Shown one piece after another: positions 27,747 to 40,032 of a stretch of 64,000 nt of DNA. The DNA is taken from assembly GCF_040054535.1 (NCBI RefSeq), contig NC_090779.1:25462001-25526000 (forward strand), given 5' to 3'. Positions within the stretch are counted from its first letter, which is position 1. The number at the start of each line of letters is the position of its first letter. Source of the DNA: Antennarius striatus. Taxonomy: Eukaryota; Chordata; Actinopteri; Lophiiformes; Antennariidae. Below the pieces are notes generated by a model. The model saw nothing but the letters and a program-made list of their open reading frames with translations. It had not been told where the DNA came from and searched no databases. The translations under genes were made by a program, and so were the position numbers.

Positions 27747-28919
27747 CTGCGTGCGTGTGTGAGAATGAATGTTTACTGGCACTTGAAACACGATTTACAG
27801 ATAATCCTGTAGTGCCTCTTGCATGCATGTGCGTGACACTTTGCGCACTGGCTCCACACTCCCTTCTGATCAGCGCACAGCATATGCAAGTCTTACGTGA
27901 TTTGGCCGGGACCGGCTGTGGCTCCTCCCCTGCCCCATCTTCCTCTTGATTGGCCCGGCCCTGGACTTCACGGACCAGGCTCGCCGAAAACGGTGCCCTA
28001 GGCATCCGCGGTCGGTTCTCCATTGCTGGGGTGACGAGCGCTGCGCCGAGCTGCTCCAAAAAAAGGTGGCGTTTCGTGGACCGAGAGCTGTTCCAGCCGG
28101 GGTACACAGACAAGAAAAGACGGAAGGCGTTGTAGCAGGAAACATGGACCATGTGATAAAAAAGACACCTGGGCCAGCGGCGCGTTTGCCGGCTGCAGGA
28201 GTAGGTGCCACAAGCCTGCGGAAGAAAAACAAATTACACGAATGATATGCATACAATTTCACACATCCCTCTTGATAAATAGAAAAATATTCAACGAAAT
28301 AAAGTGCATAGGCTATTGCTATATCGCACAATCAAACGTAGTGAGTAACAGTAAATAAATACCAGTAAGTGAAATAAATAAGTGATGCGTAAATACCTGG
28401 TCCAGGTGGTCGACGGCTCCTTTGCAGCGATTATAGTCCATTATTATTTGTGGGGGGTTTTTCCCCGATTCCTGGACCTCTGGTTCCCGGTGTTTTGTGC
28501 TCAGGAGAAGCACGTTTGTTTTGTTTTGTTTTTTTTGGGGGGGGACGACATATGACACGATCGCTGTCTTCATGCGTGAATCCGAACAACGATGACTGCA
28601 CTTGCCGCTGTTTACTGTCTAAGAGCTGCGGGGGGAGCACAGCCAGCCCCCCCAGCCAGCGGAAAAGATGTAAAAAAAAAATTGTCCGTGGTCAGCGTGT
28701 GGCCCTGGAGCGATTCAGTGAGCTCAAGTGCCACACGCATTCCTTGGTTGCGCTCCACCGGAGCTGACGCAGACCTCCCCGTATAAACCTGGAGCCTCCA
28801 CGCGTAAGAGGTCTGGACATCACACAAAGCCCAGATTTTGAGTCTGTACTTGGCTGGTTTGGAAGGCATGTATTGTTTGAATGAACAACGGCCCCTAAAA
28901 GCGACCATTTATCTACTGT

Positions 28920-28962
28920 GGCTTCTTTTGATCCAGCAAATTTTGCTGGATCAAAAGAAGCC
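28920..28962. repeat. Near-perfect 43-bp palindrome
   Basis: Arms ggcttcttttgatccagcaaa and its complement, 21 bp each, around a single t, inside the decayed piggyBac. Confidence 0.95.
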
Positions 28963-29719
28963 TCCGCTCACCTATTGGATGAATGGAAATACATATTTTT
29001 GCAGGTGTGTAAACACAGACCTGCAAAACAAATCATGTCCTTTTTCATGTCCTTCTGTCACACCCACTACCTTTCATGAAGGTAGTTGTTGTGAATGAAG
29101 GAACGAAAATAAGAACAGGAGGAGTAAACAGGAGGAGTAAACACAGACGGTGGGTCTGTGTCTGGGCTGTGGGGTCAATGTGGGGACAGTGGCTTGCTGC
29201 AGACAATGAAGATCATGTTGCATTATAACATGGCAGCATTATTGTATATAGTAATATATATAATATGCATATATAATATATTAATATATTATATATATAT
29301 ATATGCCTATAGCATATGAAAAATATGTGGTTATAATGGGAGTCAATGAGACCATTTTTGTACCAATTGGTTCCTGTGTGTACACGGTGACAATCTACTA
29401 TTCTATACACTTCCAATGACAGGCATTAAGGAATTTAGAAAATAAAGTTGAAAGAAAATGACTGGCAAAATTTAATATATTTAGCCTTTTAATTGACTGA
29501 TTTATTGGGAAAGAAAAACATAAAAACAACAAAAATGTCACTTTTGGTACCAATCAGTCCCCAAGGGTTAAAGGATAATCTAATCTAATCTGGTGTGATT
29601 TCTTTATTACAGATGAATCCAGCCTTGGCCTGCAGCTGTTTATTCTGTTAATATTTACATTGGATCATAAAAGGGATCATGAATCTCCTTATTGAAGCTT
29701 CTCTGGGTTATCAGAGATA

Positions 29720-30290
29720 AACACCCAGAAGCTCCAGAACCGGCTCGGTCTGGTCCAGGTGAAGTCGGGTCTCCTTCACCTCCTCAGGCGTCACATCTTC
29801 ACTGTTCTATCATCTCACCTTGACCTTCATGTTCTGGATCCACTTCCAGTGCTGTTAAATGAACGGTTACCTTCAGTGAGGTCACTGAAACCTGACCAGA
29901 ACCCAACAGTACCAGGATCCGTGACTAGAACACGTTTTCAGTCCCATGTAGAACTTCCACACACGTCGCTCCGGGTGACATTTCCTGCTGCGGCGCTCGG
30001 ATTGCGATATTATTTGTTCTGCGGTTAAACGTTTGCTAACAGCTAGCGAGCAGAAGATCAGGAGTGTGTTACACCAGGATTTAGAGCCAGAATCCAGGTG
30101 GCTTCTCACCTGCTGAGTGGACACACACCTCCGGGCCGTCGTCTCCTGGTGGTCCGCTCCTCCGGTCTGCAGCTCTGGAACCCGACACACACAGACGGAC
30201 TGAAGTCCAGCTTCACTCTCCTCCCCCAGCAGGAGGAGATAAGACGGGATCCGTGATCCCGACGGATCCAGGTCAGGTTTGAGGCGTGGC
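29720..30290 (-). promoter_or_regulatory. Duplicated upstream block, candidate promoter/5' exon of copy B
   Basis: Close copy of 19695-20290. It lies upstream of copy B beyond the piggyBac insertion, which has pushed it about 3 kb from the gene body. Confidence 0.35.
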
Positions 30291-30925
30291 CAGCTGGGAG
30301 AACGCCAAGCCGCGTCGCTGTGGCGACAGACAGGATGCTTCCAGGTGACGCTGTGGTGAGGTGAGGGAGCAGGAGGAGACTCCCCTGTCTGAACCGTTTC
30401 TGTAATAAATCTGATCAGAACCAGGCTGGTATTGATCTGGAAGCTGATCGGTTGACAAACGACCTCAAACCCAGACCTGGAATCTCATTTTTATTTCACA
30501 GACACAAATAAGAATGGGGGGGGGGGGTCATTTGGAGCTCTTTATACAGCGAGTTTGGTTTTACAGTTATGAACAGGAAACGTGTGAAACACAGAAAACA
30601 GCAAAATCTATGGACCCGACTAATGTCTGGGACTCTTCCTGCTTTAGACTCTCTCCACAGAAATGGGGGGGGGCGTTCTTTCTATTGTGGTCAGCTGAGA
30701 GACACATGTCTGTGTCACACACACACACACACACACACACCCCCGTTCAGAAGACACAATCAGGAGTGTGAGGAGATGAAGTCACTTCCTGTCATGTGTG
30801 CTCGTTTCCTCACCTGGTTCTAATGTAAATAAAAAAATCAATAACCCCTCCAGATATGGTCATCGATGTTTGATCGCCATGGAAACAAAACCAAAACCCT
30901 TTCCCGTCTCTTCCCTGGTGGTAGA

Positions 30926-32009
30926 TTACAGTTTGGAGGCGGACCTCCCCCCCGGGGGGGCTCCTCCATACAGGTTCTCCCTGAGGAACACCAGGATCTT
31001 CCTCCAGGCGTCCTCCTGAGCGCGAGAATGCGCAGCCGTCTCTCCACCCCACAGAACCATCACTGCGGACGAGAACCCCCCCACCGCGTTAGTGAACCAT
31101 TGGGTTCCAGGCCTGTTCTGCACCGGTGGGGGTGGACCTACGTTTCATGTTCATGTCCACTGTCTTGAAGATGCTGGTCCGGGCGTGCGGCGTGAACGGA
31201 GGTTCGATCAGGTGACCGGTGTCGGGGTACTGCAACACCGTCAGCAGATGGGCGTTCCCAGCCCGCCGCATCATGTCCTTCACCTGGGAACAGGAGGGGA
31301 GGGGCATCATCTCAGCTTCAGGAAGTCCATCAACGGGGGTCACGTTCTCCACAGTCTTAACCTTCTACAGCTGATCTGAGGTCTAGTTCTGGTGTTGGTG
31401 TTCAGTTTGGTTTTACCGGTCAGTGGTGGACAACGGTTTCTTCTCAACAAGCTTCTAAAAAGTGGTTTCATCTTGGTGGAAACCAGATATCCAGGAGTCA
31501 TAGCATTGGAGGAAGTGAAAGTGTCAATAAATCAACTCACATCCATTGCAACCTCCTTTGCAGCAGTGTTCTGATCATCCTCACCGACAACCAGCAACAG
31601 AGGACACTGGAATCTGCCCACCTGTGATAAAAACATAGGTGTGTGAAAAGTGTGTAAAAAACCCCAACAGTCAGTCACAGGTAAACCAGCAGGTGACCTT
31701 TGTTACTCAAACTGAAACCAGAGTCGGTCGTCTCTAACCCTGACCTCTGACCTTAACTCTACCCCTTAATAAAGGTCACATGACTGCACTCACGTCCACT
31801 TTGAGTGACGGGTCGGTGGGAATGGGGAGGAGCAAATCACGCCAGATCACTGCGTCGTCGTCACTGAAGCGTGTCTTATGACCCTGACTGGAGGAAACAT
31901 GAAGGGAGACGTTAACACGTATGTGGAGTACGTCATGTAGAAGCACGTGCAGAAATCCGTCGCGTATACACGCCTCAAGACGTCCCTTTCTTGTGGATCC
32001 GACAGATGG

Positions 32010-32060
<51 letters not shown>

Positions 32061-33483
32061 AACTTACTCATTAATGAAACCCTGGATTTGTTCCATAGTC
32101 GTATTGGGCTGCACATGACTCCCATTAATACACACCATACAGCTGAGCTGAAGGACCACACACACACACACACACACACACAAATTATGTACAAGAAAGA
32201 TCTTCGATCAGCTGATGGATGATGATGGATGGATGACGGATGGATGATGAATGGATGAAGGTGAATCGTCTTACCTTGACGACCTTGGAGTACGCAGCCA
32301 TCTTGAAGGTCATACTGGTTCCAAAGGAAAGTCCAAACATGGCGATCCTGCTGCCCAGAACCTGGGGGTGGTCCCTGAGGACGGTGTAGGCCTTCTGCTC
32401 CAAGAACCACGAACACCAGGAGGTGTGACACACCAGGAAGTGGAAATGTTTAGAGAACTTATCCAGTTGGACGTTGACATTCTGAACTCATGGATCTTTG
32501 AAGCGGATCAATAGAACATATTAACGGAAACATTCCTGCACCGACTGGATTTACCTCGAAGTAGTCGTCTCCCACCGCCTTCCTGGTCTCCACGGCGACC
32601 TTTGGCGTCAGGTAGTCAAGGGCCAGGGAGGCGAAGCCGTGTGAGGCCAGCAGCGCTGAGCGATACTCCACCAGCTTCCCCCCGCCCCCCCACAGGTCCA
32701 ACACCCCGGGGAAAGGGCCGGGTCCTTCAGGCAAAACAGGAAATGAACCACCTGATCAAATCCATGATGCCCCAGTCGGACTGGGGGGTGGGATTCGGTG
32801 TACCTGCGGGCAGGAAGAGCGTTGCGGTCAGTCCTCCATCCTTCACCGGGATCCTGCGGATGCCGGGCGCCAGGTACCAGCGCTCCACCTGAGCCACAGC
32901 CAGAACCGCTTGATCCGCAAAGTCCTCCGTCAGGTGACCCGGGTGCACCGAGATCCTCACCTCCATGGGAGTCTGGACATTCATCTTCCTCATCCTGAGG
33001 GATTATGGGAAATTCCTGATTCCACTTTCAATCCATTCCAGGTACAAACTGTGGGAACACTTCCCTCCCCGTTGGCCCACCTGAGACCGGGTTTGGACCC
33101 GGGAACGGGTCTGAGGCTCCAAAGCAGACCCATCTGTTCCACCCCAGAATACGTCCCCCCCAGACTGGGATCCTCTGAGACTGTGAAGAAACAGCATTTC
33201 ATGAAGAAGTCTCAGACCTATAACCCCCCCACCCCACCCCTGAACCCTCAGACCCCCACCGGGTCCGTGTTGTTCATGAACCGTTACCATTCACGGTCCC
33301 GGTGGCGTCGGCGTTGTAGTGACCAAAGGCCTCCCAGCAGTGTTCATCGTCACTCGTGTAGGAAGCACGGAGGGTCAGCGGGGAGCCAGGGGGGGCGCTC
33401 CGGACCAGGACCACCAACTTCTCATCCACCATTCCTCTGGACGGGTGGACCGACAGCAGGACAGAACCCGGGTTCCTGTCCAT
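30926..33483 (-). CDS. BAAT/type-I acyl-CoA thioesterase family protein, copy C, with C-terminal SKL
   Basis: Ten coding exons: 33483-33288, 33180-33081, 32994-32804, 32724-32555, 32394-32275, 32147-32068, 31887-31794, 31621-31541, 31283-31142 and 31062-30926, total 436 residues. Same architecture as copy A, with Ser in FGLSFGTS, Asp in VGEDD and His in TGHLIEPP. It starts at MDRNPG, directly after a TCTGCTCAG acceptor-like site. The C-terminus GGRSASKL ends in a canonical type-1 peroxisomal signal, so this copy is predicted to work in peroxisomes, probably on long-chain or bile acyl-CoA. The Ser nucleophile argues for hydrolysis over amino-acid conjugation. It is the most diverged of the three, except exon 2, which is nearly identical to that of A and B. 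Confidence 0.88.
32010..32058. repeat. (GT)n microsatellite in copy C intron 6
   Basis: About 24 dinucleotides just 3' (transcript sense) of exon 6. A (CA)n tract at 32157-32182 flanks its other side. Confidence 0.95.
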
Positions 33484-33689
33484 GATGACCTGAGCAGACA
33501 CACGCCAGACATCAACAACCAATCAGCATGAGCCCATCTGGTGGTTCCCACCCCCCACTGCATTGTGGGAATAACTGGGCTTATCTTTCTGCTTCCATCA
33601 CGATGTCCCTGAGAGGTCAAAGTAGAAGAGAATCTCTGAAGGACTTCACACTCGCGTCCCCCCACACCTCAACCCCCTCCCCCCCAGAA

Positions 33690-34364
33690 GAAAGGCATTG
33701 ATTAACTGAGACAGTTCTCCTTCGAGAGCATTGATCATTAACACGACCGGAATGAAATGGGAGGGGTAAGTTTAGTTGGGTTGACTCTTCACCCTCCTGA
33801 CCCGTTTTCTCTCAGCAGCAGGCGACCGCTTACGTTTTCCTCCTGATGGTGGCAGTGACATAACGCTGCCACGCACTTTATACTTACAAACAACTGTTTG
33901 CACTGTTGCTCTTGGAACCTGCAGCTGCTTTGAAATGGCTCCAAGTGACTTTCCTGACTTGTTCAAGTCAATGATTCTCTTTTTCAGATCTGTGCTGAGC
34001 TCCTTTGACTTTCCCATTGTTGCATTTGTGAGTGTTTTTATCCAATGAGCCCATTTTAAATGGCCTCAGAGAAGTCACCAGCTGTCGTCACTCATGATCA
34101 CTCACAAGAAGTTAAGAGGCCATGCTATGAAGCTCATGTCATTGACACAACCTTTTAAGTCCCCAAAATTGCTCATTCATGTTGCTGTATGTATATTTGT
34201 GACCCAGCAGAACCAAACTTCATGAATGTTTTTTGTGACAAAGAAGGATCTGTTCCGATCACTATATCAGAGAAAAATCAGAGCTGTAGAAATAACTGGA
34301 AACTCAAGACAGCCATGATACTATGTTCTTTACAAGTGTATGTCAACTTCTGACCACCACTGTA
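33690..34364 (-). mobile_element. Tc1-mariner element, 3' truncated
   Basis: The right end, in reverse complement, begins cagtggtggtcagaagttga beside a TA dinucleotide (34363-34364), the classic fish Tc1 terminus. The minus strand at 34017-33772 encodes the first 81 residues of the transposase, starting MGKSKELSTDLKKRII with the helix-turn-helix text GAISKQLQVPRATVQTVV. The catalytic DDE domain and the other inverted repeat are missing. Confidence 0.85.
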
Positions 34365-34559
34365 CATTACACTCTCCATGAAGGTGTACACACATTACAG
34401 TCTCCATGAAGGGTACACACACGTTACACTACACCACATTTTTGGATCACGTTACAAATCCAGTCTGGTTCCAAGGTTTTTATTCTCACTTCAGTCACAG
34501 AGATCAACGCCTTACTCAGGAGGAAGAAACTGTCCACAACAATCACCAAGCAGCAAGTA

Positions 34560-34916
34560 AAGCATCACAGTGCTGGAATATTATATATCATATATATTCA
34601 TATATCATATATATTCATACCAGAATCAAACGGACCCACCTTGAAGCCTCTCACCAGATCAGCTTCACTCTCCACGGCTCCAACTCACTGGATCAACATC
34701 AACCGGTCCTCCAGCCCCATCAGCTGCAGGTGACCTTTATACCAGGTGTGTCCAGCCTCAGTGGGAGGAGCTTCAGTTTCCACCTACTGCAGCACCAACG
34801 GTATAGCTTCAAAATGAGAGGGAGGAATTCACTTCAGGCACATTATTAAATTAAATTAAATCAAAAAGGTAGTGAAAATGCAACACTATGCGACATATCT
34901 GTTTTTGTATATATAT

Positions 34917-34967
<51 letters not shown>

Positions 34968-35280
34968 CTTTACATATACATATATTCTGTATATATAGAC
35001 AAATATACACACCATTGAATAAGGATATATATCAAAGGAAATGAAATGAATGCCGCACAATGCCTGCAGAGAACCCACACACCCTCTGACCTTTCACCTC
35101 TAAAGAGTATAGGGAGATGGGGGGAGAGAGTGGGGGACCCCTGAGCCAAATGAGTGCACAACAACAAAGTGTTAACGTCTGGTTGTTGGTCAGTACTAAA
35201 ACATCCATCTGTTCCTTGTGAGCCCTTAGAATATAAGACTTTAGAGCTCTACCATTGAGTCCACACCCAAACAAGATTAT
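34560..35280. other. AT-rich intergenic stretch with a (CA)n tract
   Basis: Holds a (CA)n microsatellite at 34925-34960 inside (AT)-rich sequence. No gene is recognised. Confidence 0.6.
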
Positions 35281-35530
35281 AGAGTTTAAATTTAAATAGA
35301 GTTTAAATTCAAGTAGATTAAGACTTTAAATTCAAATCGAGTATAAATTTAAAGAGTTTAAAATCAAAGAGTTTAAATTCAAAGAGTTTAAATTCAAATA
35401 GTTTGAATTCAAATAGTTTAATTTCAAATAGAGCTTAAAGTCAAACAAAACTTAAATTCAAATAGAGTTTAAATACAAACAGAGTTTAAATTCCAATAGA
35501 GTTTAAATTCAAAGAGTTTAATTTCAGTAG
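35280..35530. repeat. Minisatellite of agtttaaattcaaatag words
   Basis: About 13 imperfect units of 15-18 bp. Confidence 0.85.
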
Positions 35531-36149
35531 TTCTCAAACGGATGTTCTGACGCACCTGATCCTCACCTGAGGAAACACAACACATGACCTTCACGTGATC
35601 TCAGCAGCAGACCTGAAATCACGTGACTGCACTGAGTGACGGTTTCAGACACAGCGTGATGGAGTTCTGTCGTCATGACAGTGGGCGGTGTCAGCTCACC
35701 TCCCAGCCACTGCCGAGGCGCCCCTGAGCAAGGCGCCGTCCCCCCCCCCCCCCCACAAGCTGCTCATTGGGGCGCGACCCCCCCCCCCCCCCCCTGTACT
35801 GAGTGTTATGAACTGCATGCCTACAGGCCCCTTCATCAGTGACCTCCGACTGTGTGACGTCATGGTCACGTCGTTTCTTTGGAAGGCTCGCGAGACCCGG
35901 CAGCGCTCATTAAAGTTCCAGATTTATGACGTCCCCAATCACGTCGCCCTGACGTCATCAGATCGTGTCGTCGACAGGCGGTTAAAAGAAGTGAACAGAA
36001 CGCTGTCCAGGTGGGACAGCTAGCATTAGCACCCCGCTGGCTAGCGACCAACCCCCCCACCACTCACCCCGCTGAGCCCCCCCGGCTCCGAGAGTAAAGG
36101 TCAGTCCGGGGGACGTCCGACGTCCGTCCGGGAGAGAGGGGGTCTTGTT

Positions 36150-36245
36150 TCTGTCCTCTTCCGGTCTCTGTCCTCTTCCGGTCTCTGTCCTCTTCCGGTC
36201 TCTGTCCTCTTCCGGTCTCTGTCCTCTTCCGGTCTCTGTCCGTCC
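36150..36245. repeat. 17-bp minisatellite tcctcttccggtctctg
   Basis: About five to six near-perfect copies, each with a CTTCCGG core that resembles an ETS-factor site. Confidence 0.9.
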
Positions 36246-36394
36246 TCTGCTGCACGCGCCAGGCTATCGCACGAGCCACTCTCCCACTCTAACCCCTCCC
36301 CCCTCCTCCCCTCCTCCCCTCCCCCTCCCTCCCCCGCAGTGACGTCAGACCAACAAACCGGTTCAACAGTCTGAACGTTCTACCTATATAACAA

Positions 36395-36678
<284 letters not shown>

Positions 36679-38185
36679 GAAACACAACATGATGAATGAG
36701 CCTCATTTCCCAGCATCCTCTGGGCCCTGCGATGCTAATCATGTAATAACCAGTCAATGTGCGAAAAAACATATTGTGATGAGTTAAGAGGTCAGAGGTC
36801 ACCTGCCTGTGGTCTGGTGAGAAACGGCCTGAGCCACGCCTCCCGGCCACGCCCCCGGCCAGTGCCCCGCCTCCCGGTTCGGGCCCGCCGACCCAGATGA
36901 TCAGCTGCTTTAGAATGTGTTCACTCAGTTAATATTCATGGGGTCGCTCCTTATTGTTTCCTTTTGGGAGGGGGGGTGATGTGGAGGTGACGGGGGTGGG
37001 GGTGTCTCATTCACAACCTAGAGACACAAAGAGGGGAACACCTGTTTCCAGCAAAGGGGGGGGGGGGTGTCTGCGTCTCATCTGAGCACCAACTCAGCAG
37101 AAAACTGATGGAACTAGAATTAAAATGAAAACACTTGAGGGAACAAAGAGGAACGAGAAGAGGACCTGACTGGGGGTTCTGGGAACACAGACCACAGAGG
37201 TGGTGGAACGTCTCCAGACCTCCAGCAGAACACCTGAGTCCGTCTGGTGGGATCTCCTCAGCCCTCCTGAAGAACCTGTTCCTGGGGATGAGTGACCAGC
37301 AGTCGTCTTGGGGGTTCCTCCACTGCTCCTTGGGTTGCTCTCCCCGTTCTGTCCAGCTGGGGGCAGTATGAGAGGCAGGGGGGTCAACAGGTTCACACCG
37401 TCCACCAGCTTGAGTCTCCATCAGTCCACCCCCCTGTCTCAGCCCCACCCCTGGTTCACGTGGTGCTGCTGACAAACGGGGTTCGGTTTGTGTGAATGTC
37501 CGTTACTCAGCCAGAACTTCAACCTCTCTCCACAAGGCTGAGGAAGACCTTCAGCGCCTCCTCCTCCTCCCTCCAGACAACACAGCTGCTTCCTGGAGGA
37601 ACTGGTTTGGTTTGTTTTGGTTTGTTTTGGTTTGGGTTCATGTAAAGCACACGTGTGTATGTATGAAACACACTGACAAATGTAAAGGGCAAAGGTCGCC
37701 ATGCAAATCATTCAGATACTGCCTTTTGAAATTCTATTGTATAAATAACAGCGTTCATATAAACCTTTTGAAAAACAAACGTTTGTTTAAGAAGTAAAAA
37801 TTGTGATGGAAAACACCCTGTTTTTTACCTTTTGTGTTTATTGTCTCATTTATTGGTAAGCCATTGTTAATAATTGTTAATTTATTGGTTAAGTATACCG
37901 TAAAACTGCAGTGATACTCTTAAAAACATAAATAAACGTAAATTACATAAAGCTTTAAAATGCCTACATGGAATGACTGCTTCTAACTTCAGATCATACT
38001 GGTACAAGATGTCTGAGCACTAAACTGTATCTTCTCATGATCCATAACGTGAAACCTGCTCTTCAATAATCTGGATAAAAGGTCCGATGTGACGGTTTGG
38101 GGAGAACCTCATTAGAACCACTGGTGGAAGTGATGAGAGACGAACAACACATCTGGATCTGGTCTTTAAAGTTACTGGGACACCG

Positions 38186-39601
38186 TCACTGCAGCAGGAG
38201 AGCCCCGGGCGGCTGCAGCAGAAATGTCCACACCGATCCGCTTCGGGGGAAACCCTTCATCTGGCGCCGGGGCTTCCAGGTCCTGTTCTCGATGGCGAAC
38301 TCCAGAGTCATGCTCCTGTTGAGCGTGAGCACAGAGTTCCCTCTGACCACCGCAGTGAAAAGGGAACCCTTGCTGTTGGCGAAGTGTCCTGGCAGAGATG
38401 ACCATTGGCCCGAGGTCAGATTATAGCAGTCCATCATGCATCGCAGGAAGTCGTCCGACGGTCCGTTCCTGATGACGTACAGATTGTCCCTGTGTCCGAC
38501 CAGGCAGTGGCCGTAGCTCTGGCGCCTGATCAGGGTGGTCACCAGCTGCCACGCGTCTCTCTTTGGTAGGAGCTCGTAGATCTCTGAGGTCTCCATTGGC
38601 TTCCATAAGCAAACGAACACCCTGCTCATGGCCTTGGTGCACGCCGCTCCCGCCGCCGGTCGAGGCAGGTGAGCAGCAAAGCCCCACCTCCCAGTAGTTA
38701 CCTCATACGTCTCCACGGACGACATCGCCTCTCGGTTGTACTCTCCTCCGATGGCGTAGAGACGACCATCAACACCAATGAGGCTGAGATTGTACCTCAA
38801 CTGTGACGGAGAGGAGAACCTGTTCCAGGAGTTGGTATCAATGCTGTAGCAGAAACAAGAGTCGACGACTTGTTTGTGAAGTCCGTGAACTCCTCCCACG
38901 ACGTAGAGTCTGTTGTCCAGAACGGTCACTCCGGCCATGGAGGTACTGGCCTCTAGTGGGAGGTCCGTCAGAACCTTCCAACTGTCGCCAACTTCATCCA
39001 GGTAGCAAATTGTCCTGCAGGCAGGGTGGACAGTCTTGTCCACGCCACACGTCACGTGGGCCCCCACCGCCACAAACATGGTGGGGGTCAGAGACTCCAC
39101 GTAGGACGTCAGCTCTGACGGAAAAGCCTTCCTGACCTCCGCCCCCACGTCAGCGTACACGTTCCGGATAAACAGTGCCGCGGCGTGACAAAGCTCTGTC
39201 AGACCGAAGGTCGCGGCGGTGTGACACATCAGCAGACAGTTGTCCGAGTCGATGATGTCAATCAGGTGCTTCATGAGCGGAGACGTCTGCAGGAACGCAG
39301 CGCATTGGATGGCCTCAACGATGTCATCGCCGTCCAGGACGGGCGTCTCGCCTCGTAACACGGACATTGCGATGAAGAAGCCTCGAGCCGGCAGCGACTG
39401 GAGGTGGAGTACCTCCTGCCGGCACTCCTTCATCCCAGAACGGTACAGAGCCTGGAAATAGTCACATCCCTGAACGAGTAACGTCTTCTCCTCACAGAAG
39501 CGAGTGTCTCCCACCACAATGGTGAGTGTAGAGGCAGAACATGACGGGTGTGTTTGACCTGCACCGTCAAAGCCACCGCCGCTGGATTCCCTGCTGTGCA
39601 T
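38186..39601 (-). CDS. kbtbd13: Kelch repeat and BTB domain protein 13
   Basis: A single-exon gene of 471 codons. Human KBTBD13 is also intronless (458 residues) and acts as a substrate adaptor of Cullin-3 ubiquitin ligase in striated muscle, where mutations cause nemaline myopathy. Seen here: a divergent BTB domain at about 24-130 (LLVQGCDYFQALYRSGMKE), then a row of kelch repeats from about 195 to 455 with Gly-Gly pairs (LYVVGGVHG, LYAIGGEYN). Near-verbatim family blocks are RNGPSDDFL, SYGHCLVGHRDNLYV and NSKGSLFTAVVRG. There is no BACK-length spacer of a full KLHL protein, as in KBTBD13. The start at 39601 gives the right length before the BTB; an upstream non-coding exon cannot be excluded. 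It stands alone between the thioesterase cluster and the PIM kinase. Confidence 0.92.
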   Translation of the reverse strand: MHSRESSGGGFDGAGQTHPSCSASTLTIVVGDTRFCEEKTLLVQGCDYFQALYRSGMKECRQEVLHLQSLPARGFFIAMSVLRGETPVLDGDDIVEAIQCAAFLQTSPLMKHLIDIIDSDNCLLMCHTAATFGLTELCHAAALFIRNVYADVGAEVRKAFPSELTSYVESLTPTMFVAVGAHVTCGVDKTVHPACRTICYLDEVGDSWKVLTDLPLEASTSMAGVTVLDNRLYVVGGVHGLHKQVVDSCFCYSIDTNSWNRFSSPSQLRYNLSLIGVDGRLYAIGGEYNREAMSSVETYEVTTGRWGFAAHLPRPAAGAACTKAMSRVFVCLWKPMETSEIYELLPKRDAWQLVTTLIRRQSYGHCLVGHRDNLYVIRNGPSDDFLRCMMDCYNLTSGQWSSLPGHFANSKGSLFTAVVRGNSVLTLNRSMTLEFAIENRTWKPRRQMKGFPRSGSVWTFLLQPPGALLLQ

Positions 39602-40032
39602 CGTACCTGAGAAGGTCCTCCATGAAGACGTCAGCAGACAGTCAGTCGGTTCTCAGTGTCTTCGGTTGGAACGGGACAGGAGTTCGTCCTGCGTTTGAAG
39701 CAGCGTCCCTCTTCAGGGAGACTCAGTTGTTTCAGAGTTCAAAATAGACGCAGCTAAAGATAGACGAGAACAAGTGACCTCAGTCCAATCCACGTGTGGG
39801 ACAAGAGGGCAGGGTGGACGAGGAGCAACGCAATCTACAACGCACTTCACTAATTTCCTTTTGGGGATTATAATTAGTGTATAAAATAAAGAAAATAAAG
39901 TTTCACAAATGTCAGTAGAAACCATCTGGTCATGTGACAGAGAAACACCACATACCACCCCCCACTGGTCAAGGTCAAAGTTCAAACAGATAAGATAGAA
40001 AAACAGGGGAGGTTAGTGTGAGTAAGACCATA

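Larger units (their letters stand above)
27400..29567 (-). mobile_element. piggyBac transposon, decayed
   Basis: The minus strand encodes broken pieces of a PGBD-type transposase: RGRCSFKQYMPSKPAKY with LKIWALCDVQTSYAW (28908-28612), KNVLLLSTKHREPEVQE-like text and MDYNRCKGAVDHLD (28573-28390), and CYNAFRLFLSV with LEQLGAALVTPAM and a Cys-rich tail (28152-27830). The N-terminal third is absent and frames are interrupted. The right end is clear: TTAA at 29568-29571 followed, on the minus strand, by ccttggggactgattggtac, a piggyBac-like terminus. The left end near 27400 is inferred from where the duplicated flank of copies A and B is interrupted. A (GT)n tract lies inside. Confidence 0.78.

Noticed and set aside
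32910-33531. Plus-strand frames of 70-190 residues over copy C
   Set aside because: Antisense of real exons of the thioesterase gene.
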